Part shown: one piece after another, positions 61,821-64,000 of the stretch | How the letters are laid out: each line of letters opens with the position of its first letter | Numbering within the stretch: position 1 is the first letter of the stretch | Assembly (NCBI GenBank): GCA_030525875.1 | Contig: JAUNDV010000001.1 | Location: 97,785 to 161,784, forward strand | Length of the DNA: 64,000 bases | Source: Eubacteriales bacterium | Lineage (GTDB): Bacteria; Bacillota; Clostridia; Lachnospirales; Lachnospiraceae | Direction of reading: 5' to 3' | Notes under the pieces: generated by a model | What the model saw: the letters and a program-made list of their open reading frames with translations, nothing else | Told to the model about the DNA's origin: nothing | The model's database searches: none | Translations under genes and position numbers: made by a program

Positions 61821-63260
61821 ATGAGTTTACCAAAACGAAATAGTGTGGACGGGCGCTGTTACTGGATGAAGCCCGAGGTACAGGAGGAACTGCAACCGCT
61901 CTTTGACCAGTGCATCCAGGATGCCATTGACGGGAAAATCACGCGGCTTGATGATTCCCACTGGCCGCCGGTAGTGGTCAGCAGTCAAGGTGCACCCTTT
62001 GAGGTGTGGCAACTGCTTAGGGCATGGACCGAAATACAGCGGGCCGAGACCCTGGATGCGGAAAAGGCCATCGCCTTCAGCGAAAACCTGCGCCGCCAGA
62101 GCCGGTGGGGTGAAATTGACCACCATTTACTTGATATGCTGAAACGGGAGCTGCAGGAGAAGTATTTTGTCGGAACAGGTAATGAAGATGACCACTTCTG
62201 GGATCGGGAGTATTCCCTGAAACCAGGCATCCATGCAGAGCAGGTCCCGGAGCCGTTGCTGCGTTTTGCCTGCTATGTGGCGGTGAGCTATAAAGTGTAT
62301 GGTTTGGACTTTCAGTATCTGGACGCCAATTACCTCTTTGGATTGGTGGAGAAAGTCCGTCCTGATATGGTGAAAAAGCTCCGGGAACATGGAACCGGCA
62401 GGCTGCCGCTCTCTCTGCAAAAGAGGAAAACAGAGCACTTCACTGCATCGGCCAACGATGCCTTTGCTGTGATCCGTATTACTGCCAGGAACAGCACGGA
62501 GGAGTGCTGCCATGAAGTACTGAACTACCTGTGTGAGCTTCTGGAGCAGGAGGATTTTCCCCGCAGCTATGCGGTGGAGTTCAAAGGGCCGGAAAAGAGG
62601 TATCTTCCCATCACAGGACTGCCCAAAAAGGGAGTAAACCAGCTCTTTGCCTGTGCCGTGCAGTACCCCGGTCTCCACCCCCTGATGGAACGGTACGCCC
62701 GGCTTGCCATGCGGCAATATGAGCAGTACACCAATCTCAGCGATGAGCAGTGCGCGCTCCCCGGAAGTTTTGCCGTGTTCGCCCTGGGAATGCTGGGGCA
62801 AGAGTGGCAGCAGCTGGTATGGGATTATCTCGATCTCTGCGATGATGAGCACTCCCACTTACAGGAAAAATTCCTCCGGGAGTATGTGAAACAGTTCGGA
62901 TTTACCGCCGATACCGTCCCTGTATTTGTCCGTGGGGTGCTGTCCATGCAGAACATGAAGTATTCCAAGGACTATACCGCGTGGATGGCAAATGCAGAAA
63001 GCCTGGGCGCTCTGCTGGAGGCAAAAATCCACCTGTCCGAGATCGTTCCAAGCGGTTTTTCCTCCGATGAGGATGACGATGATGGCGAGGACGAGGAACC
63101 CGCAGAAGAAATAGAAGCCAGCCCGGAGGAAGTGTTGCAATACGCATGGGAAACGGTCTGCTATGTGATCTGGGGCAAAGCCAGCGCCAAGGGTGGTCAG
63201 AAAGTGGTGGAAGCGGCGCCGGAGGAACTGAGAGAACAGTATCAGAAAATTTTTCAATAG
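61821..63260 (+). CDS. DUF6138-like protein of unknown function
   Basis: A 479-residue soluble protein starting MSLPKRNSVDGRCYWM behind AAAGAGGTGG; the frame stays open upstream to 61725 but that part lacks a ribosome site. It is rich in helices (Trp, Glu, Leu), with an acidic low-complexity patch near 420-440 (SSDEDDDDGEDEEPAEE). The overall character matches DUF6138 proteins found beside polymorphic toxin immunity genes, but I recognise this only by general features. High G+C third positions mark it as part of the mobile segment. It is 18 bases from the ankyrin gene. Confidence 0.5.
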   Translation: MSLPKRNSVDGRCYWMKPEVQEELQPLFDQCIQDAIDGKITRLDDSHWPPVVVSSQGAPFEVWQLLRAWTEIQRAETLDAEKAIAFSENLRRQSRWGEIDHHLLDMLKRELQEKYFVGTGNEDDHFWDREYSLKPGIHAEQVPEPLLRFACYVAVSYKVYGLDFQYLDANYLFGLVEKVRPDMVKKLREHGTGRLPLSLQKRKTEHFTASANDAFAVIRITARNSTEECCHEVLNYLCELLEQEDFPRSYAVEFKGPEKRYLPITGLPKKGVNQLFACAVQYPGLHPLMERYARLAMRQYEQYTNLSDEQCALPGSFAVFALGMLGQEWQQLVWDYLDLCDDEHSHLQEKFLREYVKQFGFTADTVPVFVRGVLSMQNMKYSKDYTAWMANAESLGALLEAKIHLSEIVPSGFSSDEDDDDGEDEEPAEEIEASPEEVLQYAWETVCYVIWGKASAKGGQKVVEAAPEELREQYQKIFQ

Positions 63261-63278
63261 GATGACAGGAGGATTCGG

Positions 63279-63959
63279 ATGAGTGAAATAAGCTATTCCA
63301 ATGTACCTCCCATGATGGCCGCCATCAAAAGCGGCGACATCAAGGCGCTTCGTTCCCTACTTCATGCAGGGCATTCGCCCAATGAGCCGCAGTGCTATCA
63401 GGTAACGATTGGAGCGTGGCCGCGGGAGGAGGAAGTCTCTCCGCTGGAATTGGCTGTGCTGGAAAATCGGATGGACATGGTACAGCTCCTGATGGAATCC
63501 GGAGCGGATTTGACCCATAACCCGGAAGAATTGCTTTACGGCTCCCTGCGCAGCCCAGACCTGACCCTGTTTTCCTTTTTGGTAGATGCGGGAATCAGAA
63601 TCCCAGCAGGACAACGGGATATATGCAGGCTGTTTCTCCACTTGGCGGATCGGCATGAGCCTGATCTGCTCCCAATTTTGAAAAGGCTGGGCATGGATTT
63701 GAAACAATACGGCGGTGAAGCCCTGCGCAGTATGGCGAGCCATGGGAATCTGCCGCTGGTGGAATATCTAATTCAAAACGGGGCGGACATCAACTATCAC
63801 AAGCCGGATATGGTGTTCCCCTACGCTTCCACTCCTGTCACGGAAGCGGCACGGCACAATGATTTTCCGATAGTGCGCTGGCTTGTGGAGCAGGGTGCGG
63901 ATATCACCATCCCGGATAAATACGGTGACCGGCCCTACACCGTGGTGATGCTAGAATAA
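63279..63959 (+). CDS. Ankyrin-repeat protein
   Basis: A 226-residue protein of about five ankyrin repeats: IKSGDIKALRSLLHAGHSPN, LENRMDMVQLLMESGADLT, then SHGNLPLVEYLIQNGADIN and RHNDFPIVRWLVEQGADIT. No signal peptide or enzyme domain. Ankyrin proteins of this size are a known class of immunity proteins for secreted polymorphic toxins, and this one is paired with the DUF6138-like gene. AGGAGG ribosome site. Confidence 0.85.
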   Translation: MSEISYSNVPPMMAAIKSGDIKALRSLLHAGHSPNEPQCYQVTIGAWPREEEVSPLELAVLENRMDMVQLLMESGADLTHNPEELLYGSLRSPDLTLFSFLVDAGIRIPAGQRDICRLFLHLADRHEPDLLPILKRLGMDLKQYGGEALRSMASHGNLPLVEYLIQNGADINYHKPDMVFPYASTPVTEAARHNDFPIVRWLVEQGADITIPDKYGDRPYTVVMLE

Positions 63960-64000
63960 AAATAATACAAGTTGAACGTGAACTATTCTTAACATAAATG

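Noticed and set aside
62127-62858. Long open frame on the minus strand inside the DUF6138-like gene.
   Set aside because: It mirrors the codon structure of the high-G+C gene on the plus strand, has no ribosome site and no recognisable protein features.

Overview
The window is a chromosomal segment of an AT-rich, Gram-positive anaerobe, most likely a member of the Lachnospiraceae (Clostridia). The inference rests on A/T-rich intergenic DNA, strong AGGAGG-type ribosome sites, lipoprotein solute-binding proteins, YesM/YesN-type two-component systems, a bacterial V-type ATPase operon and a glucuronate-type (uxuA-uxuB) sugar acid pathway. A genus such as Lachnospira or Butyrivibrio is plausible but cannot be fixed from this sequence alone.

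Layout. 1-850: the end of a uroporphyrinogen decarboxylase-like gene and a tRNA-Cys unit with its own promoter and terminator. 904-9599: a sensing and uptake locus in which a solute-binding lipoprotein, a membrane histidine kinase and an AraC-type response regulator overlap, followed by a second solute-binding lipoprotein, a fused double permease and an ABC ATPase with a large insertion; a HAD phosphatase follows. 10713-15708: xanthine phosphoribosyltransferase, a secreted NlpC/P60 hydrolase, a cyclophilin, a DUF1275 membrane protein, a radical SAM protein and a nitroreductase. 15876-18953: a regulatory block with an OmpR-type regulator, a kinase with no membrane segment, an ECF sigma factor and a one-TM putative anti-sigma partner. 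19044-26856: DUF5662, thymidine kinase, two GNAT-fold proteins, the rpsF-ssb-rpsR operon with a probable S6:S18 leader, NADH oxidase, a second HAD phosphatase and truA.

26893-42650 is mixed: a PH-domain protein, a DUF4143 ATPase behind a 33-bp-spaced direct repeat, two secreted wall-binding-repeat proteins, a LacI regulator with uxuA-uxuB and two matching palindromic operators, a MerR regulator with a PPC-domain protein, an AlbA/Schlafen-type protein, flavin reductase, nanE with an RpiR regulator, bcp, yaaA and a MATE exporter. 42794-51539 is a complete V-type ATPase operon (G/H-I-K-E-C-F-A-B-D) whose K subunit has the residues expected for Na+ binding. 51617-60012 holds a nucleotidyltransferase, a DUF5711 protein, ROK glucokinase, a ClbS/DfsB-like protein, an orphan histidine kinase, an HtrA-like protein without its catalytic His and Ser, and rlmD.

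From about 60013 the DNA changes character, with visibly higher G+C and different codon use. It starts right at the 3' end of rlmD, a known landing site for integrative elements, and carries a ParA fragment fused by deletion to a SLOG/DUF1273 fragment, a TetR regulator, a DUF6138-like protein and an ankyrin-repeat protein. I read this as a decayed integrative element carrying an immunity-like gene pair. The best candidates for new biology are the inserted ABC ATPase with its sensory module, the pseudo-HtrA, the DUF6138-ankyrin pair and several unexplained inverted or direct repeats next to regulatory genes.
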